From contig CAKKRZ010000107.1 of NCBI GenBank assembly GCA_919902925.1, forward strand, positions 1 through 40,262: a stretch of DNA of 40,262 bases. Reading direction: 5' to 3'. Every line of letters begins with the position of its first letter. Position 1 is the stretch's first letter. The position numbers were made by a program, and so were the translations under genes. Shown here one piece after another: positions 8,241 through 16,424 of the stretch. Below the pieces are notes generated by a model, which did no database searches, was not told the DNA's origin, and saw only the letters and a program-made list of their open reading frames with translations. This DNA is from Acidiferrobacterales bacterium. Its GTDB lineage: Bacteria; Pseudomonadota; Gammaproteobacteria; Acidiferrobacterales; Sulfurifustaceae.

Positions 8241-9287
8241 TTATTGCCATGGTCGGTTATATGCCCCGAGGGTATGGGTACTGCCCTCGGCCATGCGATC
8301 GAGCGCCGCGATCCACTCATGGCGCGGAGTGAAACCTGACGGATTTTTCAGGCACTCGTCGATTGCCGCGCGCAGCACGCGCGTGATCTGGGCGACGTAG
8401 GCGGGGCTGCGCTGGCGCCCCTCGACCTTGATCGCCGCCACTCCGGCCTCGTAGAGTTGTGGCAGGATGTCGAGCGTGCTCAGGCTGGTCGGTTCCTCGA
8501 GCGCGTAAAAGGGTTTATCGGCGACCTCGGCCGTGCCTGCGCATTCTTCACTCGTGGTATCCGTGCATCCCTGTACAGCAAAGCGGCCCTTGCACAGCGT
8601 GGGGTAGCCGGCCGGTTCACCCTGGCGATACACGTCGATCAGCACGCCGTTCAGCCGTGAGCGGCGCGAGGTCGCGTCTTCCTCCCAGCGCACGGCCTTG
8701 GCCGGCGAGCACACGCCGCTCAGGTTCGGCGACTCGCCGGTAACATAGGACGACAGCTGGCAGCGACCCTCGACCATCACGCACAGGCTGCCAAAACCGA
8801 ACACCTCAATCTCGACCTTCACACGCTTGAGGATGTTCTTCACCTGCGCGAGCGACAACACACGCGGCAACACCACCCGTTGCACACCGAAGTGGCGTGC
8901 ATAGAAATCGATGGCCTCGAAATTGGTGGCCGAGCCCTGCACGGAGAGGTGCAGGCGCTGCTGCGGGTGGCGGCGCGAGAGATAACGCAGCAGGCCGAGA
9001 TCGGCGACGATCACCGCATCCGCGCCCAGCTCCACGGCGGCATCGGAGGCGCGGCACGCACCCTCCCACTGCAATGGCGAGGGGTTGGTGTTGAGCGCGA
9101 CCAGCACCTTGGCGCCGGCGGCGTGCGCGTAGTCACGCCCCTTGCGTGCTTCATCCTCGCTGAAGTTCAGCCCCGGGAAATTGCGCGCATTGCTCGCGCC
9201 GCGAAAGCCCAGGTAGACGGCATCGGCGCCATTATCGATCGCGGCCTTGAGTGCGGGCAGCGTGCCCGCCGGACAGATGAGTTCCAT
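8241..9287 (-). CDS. ubiU: UbiU, Fe-S U32-family protein for O2-independent hydroxylation
   Basis: A 348-residue U32-family partner of UbiV. C169, C176, C193 and C232 match the numbering and spacing of the [4Fe-4S] ligands of E. coli UbiU (SLCVMVEGRC, SGVCSPAKAVRW, YPTLCKGRF). The N-terminus MELICPAGTLPALKAAIDNG is typical. The protein is somewhat longer than E. coli UbiU at its C-terminus. A perfect FNR palindrome lies 160 bases upstream, consistent with induction when oxygen is scarce. It is the first gene of the ubiU-ubiV transcript. Confidence 0.96.
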   Translation of the reverse strand: MELICPAGTLPALKAAIDNGADAVYLGFRGASNARNFPGLNFSEDEARKGRDYAHAAGAKVLVALNTNPSPLQWEGACRASDAAVELGADAVIVADLGLLRYLSRRHPQQRLHLSVQGSATNFEAIDFYARHFGVQRVVLPRVLSLAQVKNILKRVKVEIEVFGFGSLCVMVEGRCQLSSYVTGESPNLSGVCSPAKAVRWEEDATSRRSRLNGVLIDVYRQGEPAGYPTLCKGRFAVQGCTDTTSEECAGTAEVADKPFYALEEPTSLSTLDILPQLYEAGVAAIKVEGRQRSPAYVAQITRVLRAAIDECLKNPSGFTPRHEWIAALDRMAEGSTHTLGAYNRPWQ

Positions 9288-9446
9288 GAAATACCGAAAA
9301 TCGTGAAGGTCAATCGTGATACGAGAGCAAAACAGCGGATTGAGCGGATTTCCACGGTGATTGCCCGGCTTTGCCGTCCTGCCGCCGCATACGCCCGGCT
9401 AGTCGGCTTGCGTGGTGATACTAAACTGCATTTCGTGTTCCGAACC

Positions 9447-9460
9447 TTGATTTGGATCAA
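9447..9460 (-). promoter_or_regulatory. Perfect FNR/Anr box upstream of ubiU
   Basis: TTGATTTGGATCAA is a perfect match to TTGAT-N4-ATCAA. On the minus strand TAGTAT (9418-9423) is centred 33 bases downstream of the box centre and would serve as the -10 of a class II FNR promoter, with a start near 9411 and a leader of about 125 bases to ubiU. No other gene lies between the site and ubiU. Confidence 0.75.
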
Positions 9461-9520
9461 GCCTGGCGGCCACGAACGCGTGACTATTCTGCCCTCTACG
9501 CATGGTGTGCGATAAAAACC

Positions 9521-9712
9521 TCACTCGGAATCGCGGCGCGCCACAATGTCCGGTTGACCGTTATCATCGATACCGATCTGCAAGTGGATGGGCTGGCAGC
9601 ATACCTGGCAGTCCTCGATGTATTCCTGCGGACCAGCAGAGCAGTCGATCGTCAACGTGATCCGCTCCCCGCAGTAAGGACAGCTGATTTCCACCGATTC
9701 CTGGAGGCTCAT
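9521..9712 (-). CDS. Small CPxCG zinc-ribbon-like protein
   Basis: A 63-residue cysteine-rich protein of the CPxCG family. CPYCG near residue 11 and CQVCCQP near residue 35 would form a two-knuckle zinc-binding site. The segment between is acidic. The family is common in proteobacteria and its function is not established. The gene follows the YheT-type hydrolase on the same strand after 33 bases and appears to be the last gene of that run. Confidence 0.85.
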   Translation of the reverse strand: MSLQESVEISCPYCGERITLTIDCSAGPQEYIEDCQVCCQPIHLQIGIDDNGQPDIVARRDSE

Positions 9713-9745
9713 GGGCAGTGTTGATGTTGACAGTGCATCTTGACG

Positions 9746-10702
9746 TCAGGTGACCCACTGCGTGGCCAGGTATTCCGGAATTCGCGTTTCCAGCCAGTAG
9801 TGGGGTTTCCAGGGCCAGAGACCGCCAATAAAGCCAACATGGCCGCCGTGTTCAGAAAGTTCCAGCTGGATGGTGGGTGAGAGTTCCGCGGGTTCCGGCG
9901 CGGTGTGGGGAAACATGAAGCTATCGTCCCGGGCGTGCAGCAGCAGTACCGGTTTACGGATGTGTTTCAGGTACTGACGCGAGCTGACTGTTGAGTAATA
10001 GTGGTCGGCATCACGGAAGCCGTGCAGGGGAGCAGTCACGGCGGTATCAAAATCCCAGAAGCTGCGAATCCGTTCCAGGGCCGGATCGATGGGCATGGGT
10101 ACCCGGGCGTGTTTGCGGCGGAAGGAATCGCAGAGATTCTTGACCAAACGCCACTGGTAGACACGCGAGAAGCCATGCAGCAGCCGGTTGGCGGAATCGG
10201 CCAGTCGGTAGGGTACCGACACGGCCACGGCGGCGTCGATGGGCGCGGCCTCGCCCTGTTCGGCCAGCCACTTGAGCAGCACATTGCCACCGAGCGAGTA
10301 GCCAATCACGGCCAGCGGGGATTCAGGATAGCGTTGCCGGAGCAGGCGGATGATGAAATCGGGATCGCCGGTTTCGCCGCTGTGGTAGCTGCGCGGCAGG
10401 CGGTTCGGTTCGCCGCTGCATCCCCGGAAGTGCATTACCGCCCCGCGCCAGCCGCGTGCGTGCACGGCCTTCATCAGACCCAGCGCGTATTTGGAACGCG
10501 AGGAACCTTCCAATCCGTGCAGGACCAGAACGATCGGTCCCCGGGCGCCCTCGGTCCAGTCGAGGTCGAGGAAATCACCGTCCGGCAGTTCGATACGTTC
10601 GCGCCGCAAGGAAACACGCGGCAGTGTGCGGAAGAAGGTCGGGAAAAGAGTTTGCAGGTGGGCGTTGCGCAGCCACCACGCGGGTCGGAAAGGCCCGCTC
10701 AT
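9746..10702 (-). CDS. YheT-family alpha/beta hydrolase
   Basis: A 318-residue alpha/beta hydrolase of the YheT type (COG0429). The N-terminal FRPAWWLRNAHLQTLFPTF is family-specific. VLHGLEGSS forms the oxyanion region, FRGCSGEPNR follows, and the nucleophile elbow is GYSLGGN with the catalytic serine in the middle. An acid in LHARDDSF and a histidine in EHGGHVGF complete the triad. The natural substrate is unknown; relatives act on esters or lipids. It starts 13 bases after the unknown 147-residue gene, in a run led by uppP and dedA. Confidence 0.9.
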   Translation of the reverse strand: MSGPFRPAWWLRNAHLQTLFPTFFRTLPRVSLRRERIELPDGDFLDLDWTEGARGPIVLVLHGLEGSSRSKYALGLMKAVHARGWRGAVMHFRGCSGEPNRLPRSYHSGETGDPDFIIRLLRQRYPESPLAVIGYSLGGNVLLKWLAEQGEAAPIDAAVAVSVPYRLADSANRLLHGFSRVYQWRLVKNLCDSFRRKHARVPMPIDPALERIRSFWDFDTAVTAPLHGFRDADHYYSTVSSRQYLKHIRKPVLLLHARDDSFMFPHTAPEPAELSPTIQLELSEHGGHVGFIGGLWPWKPHYWLETRIPEYLATQWVT

Positions 10703-10715
10703 GAAGAGGACGGGA

Positions 10716-11159
10716 TCAGTGCCAGAGCGATCGCCACCAACGGCGGCGCGACTCGGGCAGTGGACGGCGGTCTTCGATCTGGACGGGCGGGAGGCGGCTC
10801 ATGATCCAGCCGGGCATGGGCGGGTTGTTGGAAAAGCCGCACGACACGCCGAGATTGTGCGGATCGTAAATTTTGATGAGGGAGGGATTGGTCGGATCGT
10901 CGACGTAGACGATGCCGCAGTAGTCCTCGTGGTGGTCCTTGTGCAACAGAACATCGATGGCATCGATGAATTTCCGCGTGTCGCCGGCGCTGGCGATGCC
11001 ACCCGGGATCGGTTCACCGACGGCGTAGAGGTACCAGCCATCGGCCTGCGCTCGCAGCGTCCGCCACAGGGTGTCGAGGTTTTCCCAGTTCAGCAGGCTG
11101 GAGAAATTGCCGCGGAATCGTTCGAGGAACGGATCCGGCTTTCGAGCGGGTCTGGCCAT
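10716..11159 (-). CDS. Conserved hypothetical protein, 147 residues
   Basis: A soluble-looking 147-residue protein I cannot assign. It opens with a basic stretch (MARPARKPDPFLERF), has a central DAIDVLLHKDHHEDYCGIVY and DPHNLGVSCGFSNN, and ends in a strongly basic, Trp-rich tail (ESRRRWWRSLWH). There is no signal peptide or membrane segment. It sits between dedA (24-base gap) and the YheT hydrolase (13-base gap) on the same strand, which suggests shared transcription and perhaps an envelope-related role. That role is inference only. Confidence 0.7.
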   Translation of the reverse strand: MARPARKPDPFLERFRGNFSSLLNWENLDTLWRTLRAQADGWYLYAVGEPIPGGIASAGDTRKFIDAIDVLLHKDHHEDYCGIVYVDDPTNPSLIKIYDPHNLGVSCGFSNNPPMPGWIMSRLPPVQIEDRRPLPESRRRWWRSLWH

Positions 11160-11183
11160 GGGAAAATTCTAGCCCAGAAAGGG

Positions 11184-11825
11184 TTATCCGGCACGCCGCC
11201 GGTGGCGCAGATATTCCACCAGGCCCGGCAGCAGCGACAGGATGATGATGCCGATGATCACCAGGGCCAGGTTTTCCTTGACGATTTGCAGGTTGCCGAA
11301 CAGGTAGCCGGCCATCACCAGGGATACCACCCACAGCACCGCGCCGACCACGTTGTAGAGCAGGAACCGGCCGTAGGTCATGCTGCCGATACCGGCCACG
11401 AACGGCGCGAAGGTGCGGATGATGGGCAGGAAGCGGCCGATGATGATGGTCTTGCCGCCATGCCGTTCGAAGAAGGCGTGGGTATAGTCGAGGTAGGCGG
11501 GTTTGAAGAACCGGGATTGCCTGTTTCGAAACACCTTCGGGCCGACAAGGTGGCCAACCCAATAGTTCACGGTATCGCCGAGGATCGCGGCGGCGATGAG
11601 CAGGACAACGAGCAGGGCGACGTTCATGCCGCCAGCGGCCGCCAACGTGCCGGCCACGAACAGCAGTGAATCGCCCGGCAGGAAGGGCGTTACCACCAGA
11701 CCGGTTTCGGCAAACACGATCATGAACAGCAGGAAATAAATCCAGCCACCGTGCGATTGCACGAAGGTGGCGAGGTGCTTGTCGAGGTGCAGCACCAGAT
11801 CGATAAACTGGCCGAGGAGTTCCAT
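11184..11825 (-). CDS. DedA-family membrane protein
   Basis: A 213-residue polytopic protein of the DedA family, whose members act as lipid scramblases or flippases, including recycling of undecaprenyl phosphate. The two family motifs are FLPGDSLLFVAGTL and GRFLPIIRTFAPFVAG with its conserved arginine. The start codon overlaps the uppP stop by one base (TAATG). Coupling of an undecaprenyl-pyrophosphate phosphatase to a DedA protein fits undecaprenyl-carrier recycling: UppP dephosphorylates on the periplasmic side, and the DedA protein may return the lipid. Confidence 0.92.
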   Translation of the reverse strand: MELLGQFIDLVLHLDKHLATFVQSHGGWIYFLLFMIVFAETGLVVTPFLPGDSLLFVAGTLAAAGGMNVALLVVLLIAAAILGDTVNYWVGHLVGPKVFRNRQSRFFKPAYLDYTHAFFERHGGKTIIIGRFLPIIRTFAPFVAGIGSMTYGRFLLYNVVGAVLWVVSLVMAGYLFGNLQIVKENLALVIIGIIILSLLPGLVEYLRHRRRAG

Positions 11826-12628
11826 TATTGTTTCGGCCAGAAATACCCGAGCACCAATAATCCAAAGCCAATTCGGTACCAGGCGAAGGGCACGAAGTTA
11901 TGTCGGGCCACGTAGATCAGGAAAGTCTTGACCACCACCAGCGCCACCAGGAACGCGACGATAAAGCCGGTGGCGAACAGCCCGCTGTCGGCCAGCGTGA
12001 GTTTGTCGATGTTCTTCAGGAGGTCGTAAAGGGTTGCCGCGAACATGGTCGGCATGGCCAGAAAGAACGAAAATTCAGTGGCGGTGGTGCGATTGAGGCC
12101 GGTGAGCAGTCCGCCCATGATGGTGGCGCCAGCGCGTGAAACCCCCGGGAACAATGAGAACGCCTGGGCGACGCCGATCTTGAAGGCATCGGCTGGCGTC
12201 AGGGCATCCATCGAGGTCACGCGCTCGCGGCGTGGAAGTTTCTCGATCAGCAGAATGATGAAACCACCCACGATCAGGGCGGCGGCGACTGTGATCGGGC
12301 TGAACAAGTAGCGCTTGATGTATGGGTAGAGCAGCAGGCCGAGGATGGCGGCGGGCAGAAAGGCGATCAACAGGTTTCCCACGAAGCGCTGTTCGTGACG
12401 GCGGTGCAGGCCGAGCAGCAAGTCAGTGACCTTGCGACGGTAGTACCACATGACGCCGAGGATCGAACCGAGCTGGATGAAGATATCGAAGGTCTTGGCC
12501 TTCTCGTCCTTGAAGTCGAGCAGGTCACCGGCAATGATGAGGTGGCCGGTGGAGGACACCGGCAGGAATTCAGTCAGGCCTTCGACGATGCCGAGCAGAA
12601 CGGCCTTGAGCAGCAAGATCAGATCCAT
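11825..12628 (-). CDS. uppP: Undecaprenyl-diphosphatase UppP (BacA)
   Basis: A 267-residue integral membrane phosphatase that recycles the lipid carrier of peptidoglycan synthesis. Its signature motifs are EGLTEFLPVSSTGHLI (catalytic glutamates and histidine) and PGVSRAGATI (catalytic arginine). I chose MDLILLLKAVL (12628) as the start; the upstream extension MWPAAKC... is not part of the family. The gene lies downstream of dksA with 175 bases between them and starts the run to dedA and beyond. Confidence 0.95.
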   Translation of the reverse strand: MDLILLLKAVLLGIVEGLTEFLPVSSTGHLIIAGDLLDFKDEKAKTFDIFIQLGSILGVMWYYRRKVTDLLLGLHRRHEQRFVGNLLIAFLPAAILGLLLYPYIKRYLFSPITVAAALIVGGFIILLIEKLPRRERVTSMDALTPADAFKIGVAQAFSLFPGVSRAGATIMGGLLTGLNRTTATEFSFFLAMPTMFAATLYDLLKNIDKLTLADSGLFATGFIVAFLVALVVVKTFLIYVARHNFVPFAWYRIGFGLLVLGYFWPKQ

Positions 12629-12803
12629 GACGTTTAATATCTGCTGCTGGGGACACTTCGCGGCCGGCCACACCGTGCAGGGCGGGTCATTCCCGCACCC
12701 TCGGGAGTCCGGACGTTGGCGGCATCATCAGTTGGCTGACCCGCCGGGATGGGCATGGCGGGTGATGAGGCTGGTCAAGTCGGGGCAGGCTGGTGCCGCG
12801 ACC

Positions 12804-13280
12804 TCAGCCCATCTGTTTTTCGCGGATTTCGTCGACGGTCTTGCAGTCGATGCACATCTCGGCAGTCGGACGGGCCTCGAGGCGCTCGATGCCGATCTCG
12901 ACACCGCAATTGTCGCAGTAGCCGTATTCGCCGGTGTTGATGCGATCGATGGCTTCGTTGATTTTTTTGATCAGCTTGCGTTCGCGGTCGCGCGAGCGCA
13001 GCTCCAGCGACATGTCGGTTTCCTGGCTGGCCCGATCATTCGGGTCGGGCGGATTCTCGGGCTCATCGCGCATGTTGTGCACGGTGCGCGTGATTTCGTT
13101 CTCGAGTTCCTGCTTCCAGGCGTTGAGCATCTTGCGGAAGTGATCAAGCTGCTTCTTGTTCATGTACTTCTCACCGACCTTGGCGATGTAGGGCTCGATG
13201 CCCTCGACCGGCATGATCGAGGCGGACGGGCCCTTGCCCCGGCTGGTGGATTCTTTCTTCTTGCTACGGCTGACGGTCAT
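12804..13280 (-). CDS. dksA: RNA polymerase-binding factor DksA
   Basis: A 158-residue DksA. The coiled-coil tip carries DPNDRA (79-84), matching the DxxDxA motif that enters the polymerase secondary channel. The zinc finger uses C122, C125, C143 and C146 with the E. coli spacing (C-x2-C-x17-C-x2-C). An N-terminal basic extension (SRSKKKESTSRGK) is about eight residues longer than in E. coli. It mediates the stringent response with ppGpp. A good sigma-70 promoter lies about 60 bases upstream. Confidence 0.97.
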   Translation of the reverse strand: MTVSRSKKKESTSRGKGPSASIMPVEGIEPYIAKVGEKYMNKKQLDHFRKMLNAWKQELENEITRTVHNMRDEPENPPDPNDRASQETDMSLELRSRDRERKLIKKINEAIDRINTGEYGYCDNCGVEIGIERLEARPTAEMCIDCKTVDEIREKQMG

Positions 13281-13337
13281 GGTGACTCCTGAAAAAACGG
13301 GCTGGAAGATCGGATATAGCCCTAAAACAGGCGCGAA

Positions 13338-13366
13338 TCTATACCAGAAAGGGTATGGGGTCGCAA
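13338..13366 (-). promoter_or_regulatory. Probable sigma-70 promoter of dksA
   Basis: On the minus strand TTGCGA (13361-13366) and TATAGA (13338-13343) are separated by 17 bases. The predicted start is near 13331, giving a leader of about 50 bases to the dksA ATG at 13280. Confidence 0.45.
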
Positions 13367-13446
13367 CCGTTTAAGAATTTTTCCGGTTTGCAGTTTTTTT
13401 GCCCGGTTTTTCGTACAGTCATCGGACGGAGGGTCACTAAAATATC

Positions 13447-14205
13447 ATGTTGCAGGCATTGATTTTCGACGTCGACGGCACCCTGGCCGACACCGAGCGG
13501 GACGGCCACCGGCCGGCCTTCAACCGGGCCTTCGAGGAGGCCGGTCTCGATTGGCATTGGGACGTGGCCCTGTATGGCGAGCTGTTGGCCGTCACCGGCG
13601 GCAAGGAGCGCATGCGCCACTACCTCAATTGCTACCGGCCCGACTACCGCCAGCCGGCGGATTTCAACGATTTGGTGATACGCCTGCACGCCGCCAAGAC
13701 CCGTCATTACACCGAGATGTTGGCGACCGGCGCCATCCCGCTGCGGGGTGGTGTGCGCCGCCTGCTCGCTGAGGCGCGTGCCGCCGGTCTGCGCCTGGCG
13801 ATTGCCACCACCACGACGCCGGCCAATGTCTCGGCACTGTTGGCGCATTCTCTTTCCGCCGATGGCGAGTCATGGTTTGAGGTGATCGGGGCCGGCGATG
13901 TGGTGCCGGCCAAGAAACCGGCTCCGGATATCTATAACTATGTGCTCGATCGCCTGGGTCTGTCGCCGAACGAATGTCTGGCCTTTGAGGATTCGGAGAA
14001 CGGACTCAAGTCGTCACGCGGGGCTGGATTGAAAACGGTCGTGACCGTCAACGACTACACGCGCGACCACGATTTCGGTGCAGCGGCGATCGTCCTCGAC
14101 CGGCTCGGCGACCCGGCCATGCCCGCGACCGTGTTGGCCGGACCGGCGTTGAACGGTTCCTGTTGCCTCGATCTTTCAACACTCCGGAAACTGCACGCGG
14201 CATGA
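13447..14205 (+). CDS. CbbY-like HAD-family phosphatase
   Basis: A 252-residue HAD subfamily IA hydrolase. Motif I is FDVDGTLAD with nucleophile D8 and acid D10, motif II is IATTTTPANV, the motif III lysine lies in VVPAKKPAPDIY, and motif IV is FEDSENGLKSS. The CbbY-type cap (GKERMRHYL) points to removal of phosphate from sugar phosphates such as xylulose bisphosphate. No Calvin-cycle genes lie in the window, so the substrate is uncertain. The stop overlaps the aminotransferase start (ATGA). Confidence 0.88.
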   Translation: MLQALIFDVDGTLADTERDGHRPAFNRAFEEAGLDWHWDVALYGELLAVTGGKERMRHYLNCYRPDYRQPADFNDLVIRLHAAKTRHYTEMLATGAIPLRGGVRRLLAEARAAGLRLAIATTTTPANVSALLAHSLSADGESWFEVIGAGDVVPAKKPAPDIYNYVLDRLGLSPNECLAFEDSENGLKSSRGAGLKTVVTVNDYTRDHDFGAAAIVLDRLGDPAMPATVLAGPALNGSCCLDLSTLRKLHAA

Positions 14206-15359
14206 TCGACATCGCCGCGCGTCTGGAGGGAATCGCCCCGTTTCACGTGATGGATATCCTTGCCCGCGCGCGGGCCATGGAGGCGCAGGGGCGGTCCATC
14301 ATCCATCTCGAAATCGGCGAGCCGGATTTCCCGACGCCATCCGCCGTCGTCGAGGCCGGCATCGCGGCGCTGCGCGAAGGTCATACCCACTACACCCCGG
14401 CGCTGGGTCTGCCATCCCTGCGCGCGGCCATTGCCGCGAGCTATCTGCCGGAATGCGCTGTCACTGCCGAGCGTGTCGTTGTTACGCCCGGCGCCTCGGG
14501 CGCGCTCACCCTGATCTGCGCCGCGCTGGTCAATCCCGGCGATGAGGTGTTGATGACCGACCCCGGTTATCCGTGCAACCGCCACTTCGTGCGCCTGTTC
14601 GGTGGTGTGGCCGTGTCGATTCCGGTTGGTCCCAACACCGCCTATCAACTCACACCGGAACTCATCCGTCGTCACTGGACGAAACAAACCCGCGCGGTGT
14701 TGCTGGCGTCGCCGTCCAATCCCACCGGCACGATCATCGCCGATGCGGACATGGCAAAGATCGCCGACACCGTGACTGAGCTGGGCGGCGCACTGATCGT
14801 CGACGAGATTTACCACGGCCTCATCTACGGATCGTCCGTGAAGAGTGCGTTGTGCCACACGCCGGATGTGTTCGTGCTGAACAGTTTTTCCAAGTACTAC
14901 GGAATGACCGGCTGGCGGCTCGGCTGGCTGGTGACGCCAGCGAAGTTCTTGCTCGCGCTCGACCGGCTGGCGCAGAACGTCTTTCTCGCATCCAGTACAC
15001 CGGCGCAATACGCCACGTTGGCCGCTTTCCGAACCGATGTGATGGCGGAGCTGAATCAGCGCCGCGATGTGTTCCGCGAGCGGCGCGATTACCTGCTGCC
15101 GGCCTTGCGGCAGCTCGGCTTCGGGATTCCGGTGACGCCGGAAGGGGCGTTCTATCTGTATGCCGACGCCAGCCGGTTCACAAACGACAGCATGGCGTTT
15201 GCCGAACAACTGCTGGAGAAAACCGGCGTGGCGATCACGCCAGGGATAGATTTCGGCGCGCACCGCGCCAATGAACATGTGCGGTTTTCGTATGCCAATA
15301 CGATGGAAAATTTACGCGAAGCGGTGAAGAGAATAGGGGGGTTTGTCGCGCGGAGTTAA
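14202..15359 (+). CDS. PLP-dependent class I/II aminotransferase
   Basis: A 385-residue fold-type I aminotransferase. Visible signatures are IGEPDFPTPSAVV, VVTPGASGAL, ASPSNPTGTI, VDEIYHGLIYG and the Schiff-base lysine in NSFSKYYGMTGWRLGW. The family covers aspartate, alanine and related aminotransferases, and specificity cannot be read here. The ATG at 14202 overlaps the phosphatase stop as ATGA, and I prefer it to the TTG at 14163. A repeat-rich spacer with inverted repeats follows its 3' end. Confidence 0.9.
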   Translation: MIDIAARLEGIAPFHVMDILARARAMEAQGRSIIHLEIGEPDFPTPSAVVEAGIAALREGHTHYTPALGLPSLRAAIAASYLPECAVTAERVVVTPGASGALTLICAALVNPGDEVLMTDPGYPCNRHFVRLFGGVAVSIPVGPNTAYQLTPELIRRHWTKQTRAVLLASPSNPTGTIIADADMAKIADTVTELGGALIVDEIYHGLIYGSSVKSALCHTPDVFVLNSFSKYYGMTGWRLGWLVTPAKFLLALDRLAQNVFLASSTPAQYATLAAFRTDVMAELNQRRDVFRERRDYLLPALRQLGFGIPVTPEGAFYLYADASRFTNDSMAFAEQLLEKTGVAITPGIDFGAHRANEHVRFSYANTMENLREAVKRIGGFVARS

Positions 15360-15382
15360 TCCGTCGTTGGCGGATTAACTGG

Positions 15383-15634
15383 CTGTCATTGCGAGCGCAG
15401 CGAAGCAATCTCCTGACAAGAGCTTGAGCGCTCTACGAGCGCGATGTAAACATTACTTGCGGGTGGCTGACCCGCGGCAGGTTACCTTCTTTTGTTCCGG
15501 CCAAAAGAAGGACTTTTCTTTGCGCGAACAAAGAAAGTAACCCATGGGTCGGGGGCGGAGCACCCCAGATTAAAATAAAAAGCCGCCGAAGGCGGCTCAA
15601 TCGCGAGATTGCTTCGCGTTGCTCGCAATGACAG
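15383..15634. repeat. MITE-like element bounded by 30-bp inverted repeats
   Basis: A 30-base sequence beginning CTGTCATTGCGAGCGCAGCG (15383-15412) recurs inverted at 15605-15634 with about two mismatches. Between them are further self-complementary stretches: CTTCTTTTG...CAAAAGAAG (around 15486-15510) and CTTTG...CAAAG (around 15518-15538), then the terminator at 15571-15597. There is no coding frame worth calling. The layout resembles non-autonomous elements or large intergenic repeats found in many proteobacteria. It fills the 302-base gap between the aminotransferase and the host-attachment gene. Confidence 0.6.
15571..15597 (-). terminator. Rho-independent terminator
   Basis: On the minus strand a seven-base-pair stem AGCCGCC/GGCGGCT with loop TTC is followed by TTTTTATTTT, a textbook intrinsic terminator. 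It lies 65 bases after the stop of the host-attachment-family gene and probably ends that transcript. Confidence 0.8.
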
Positions 15635-15637
15635 CGA

Positions 15638-15659
15638 GACGCTACCAATCGGTAGCGTC
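15638..15659. repeat. Perfect 9-bp hairpin next to the host-attachment stop codon
   Basis: GACGCTACC and GGTAGCGTC flank the loop AATC, immediately after the minus-strand stop at 15662. There is no T-tract, so it is more likely an RNA 3' stabiliser or part of the repeat element than a terminator. Confidence 0.5.
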
Positions 15660-15661
15660 GC

Positions 15662-16105
15662 TCAAACCACCATCACCCCATCCAAATGCTTCGCCATCTC
15701 GCGCTGGTCTACGCCGCCGAGATCCTTATCGATCGTGGCCAAGACCAGCGAAGCGGTCTCGCGCGACAGGGCGGAGCGCAGGTTGCCGAGAAAGCGCGGA
15801 TCGGCCACCAGTACCAGCCGGCCATAGGCCTGCCGGTTGCGGCCTTCGTCGAGGATGCCGGAGATCTGTTTGGCGAACTGCTCGGCGACGTGGGTGGTGG
15901 ATTCGCGTTCCTTGTCGTAGGCGTGGCGGGCGGCGCCGTGGCTTTCGTAACTACGGCCCGGCTTGTCGGTGTCGATTTCGCGGTTCTTCAGCCGGCCTTC
16001 GGGGTGGTCGATCTCCCGCAGGAGATCCAGCCCCTTGCCGGGGCCTTTGTTCTCGAACACGCGTGCGCCGCCGCGATGGGCGACAACTATCCAGGTCTTG
16101 GCCAT
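15662..16105 (-). CDS. Host-attachment-family protein (PF10116-like)
   Basis: A 147-residue protein of the family named 'required for attachment to host cells'. TWIVVAHRGGARVFEN near the N-terminus, HVAEQFAKQISGILDEGR in the centre and LVLVADPRFLGNLRSAL near residue 105 are characteristic. The fold resembles nucleotide-binding eRF1/Rossmann-like domains, and despite the name the family is widespread in free-living bacteria. The ATG at 16105 was chosen because homology begins there. An intrinsic terminator follows at 15571-15597. Confidence 0.82.
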   Translation of the reverse strand: MAKTWIVVAHRGGARVFENKGPGKGLDLLREIDHPEGRLKNREIDTDKPGRSYESHGAARHAYDKERESTTHVAEQFAKQISGILDEGRNRQAYGRLVLVADPRFLGNLRSALSRETASLVLATIDKDLGGVDQREMAKHLDGVMVV

Positions 16106-16347
16106 GTAATTCCCCTTGTTTATCGTCTGATCCCGGTCGCCTTCATTCTGAGGGAAGCCAGCGCCTGGGTTCTGGCAGATGAGAAACAATTTGTAACCCG
16201 TTGTTTCAGGACAATAACCATAACCCGCCCCAGTTGCCCCTTTTCAGGTCGGCGCTGTGAGTCACCTGTCAGGTCGGTTCGAATATCGTCACTCCCGAGA
16301 TTGCGTGAACTGGCCGGGAAACCCGCCTGACTCAATGGTAGGGGTCA

Positions 16348-16363
16348 TGGCATGACCATTGCT
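16348..16363 (+). promoter_or_regulatory. Sigma-54 (RpoN) -24/-12 promoter
   Basis: TGGCATGACCATTGCT matches the consensus TGGCACG-N4-TTGCW with one difference, and the GG and GC doublets are 12 bases apart as required. Transcription would start near 16374, about 50 bases before the small gene at 16425. The inverted repeat TTGT-N6-ACAA at 16201-16214, about 165 bases upstream, could be an enhancer-binding site. The rest of the 319-base gap 16106-16424 shows nothing else. Confidence 0.6.
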
Positions 16364-16424
16364 TGGTTATGGGTAGTTAAGGCCATGACGTAATGGGCCG
16401 GTAATCGGAGTGCGGAGGTGTGTC

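Noticed and set aside
12629-12803. ACCCGCC/GGCGGGT hairpin between dksA and uppP as an intrinsic terminator
   Set aside because: No T-tract follows on the minus strand, so termination there is not supported.
14055-15278. 407-codon minus-strand frame opposite the phosphatase and aminotransferase
   Set aside because: Both plus-strand genes carry full family motifs; the antisense product is low-complexity and motif-free.
15383-15634. CRISPR array
   Set aside because: There are only two inverted copies, with no regular direct repeats or spacers.
15662-16105. Prophage or pathogenicity link suggested by the name 'host attachment'
   Set aside because: The family is common in free-living bacteria, and no phage or secretion genes lie nearby.
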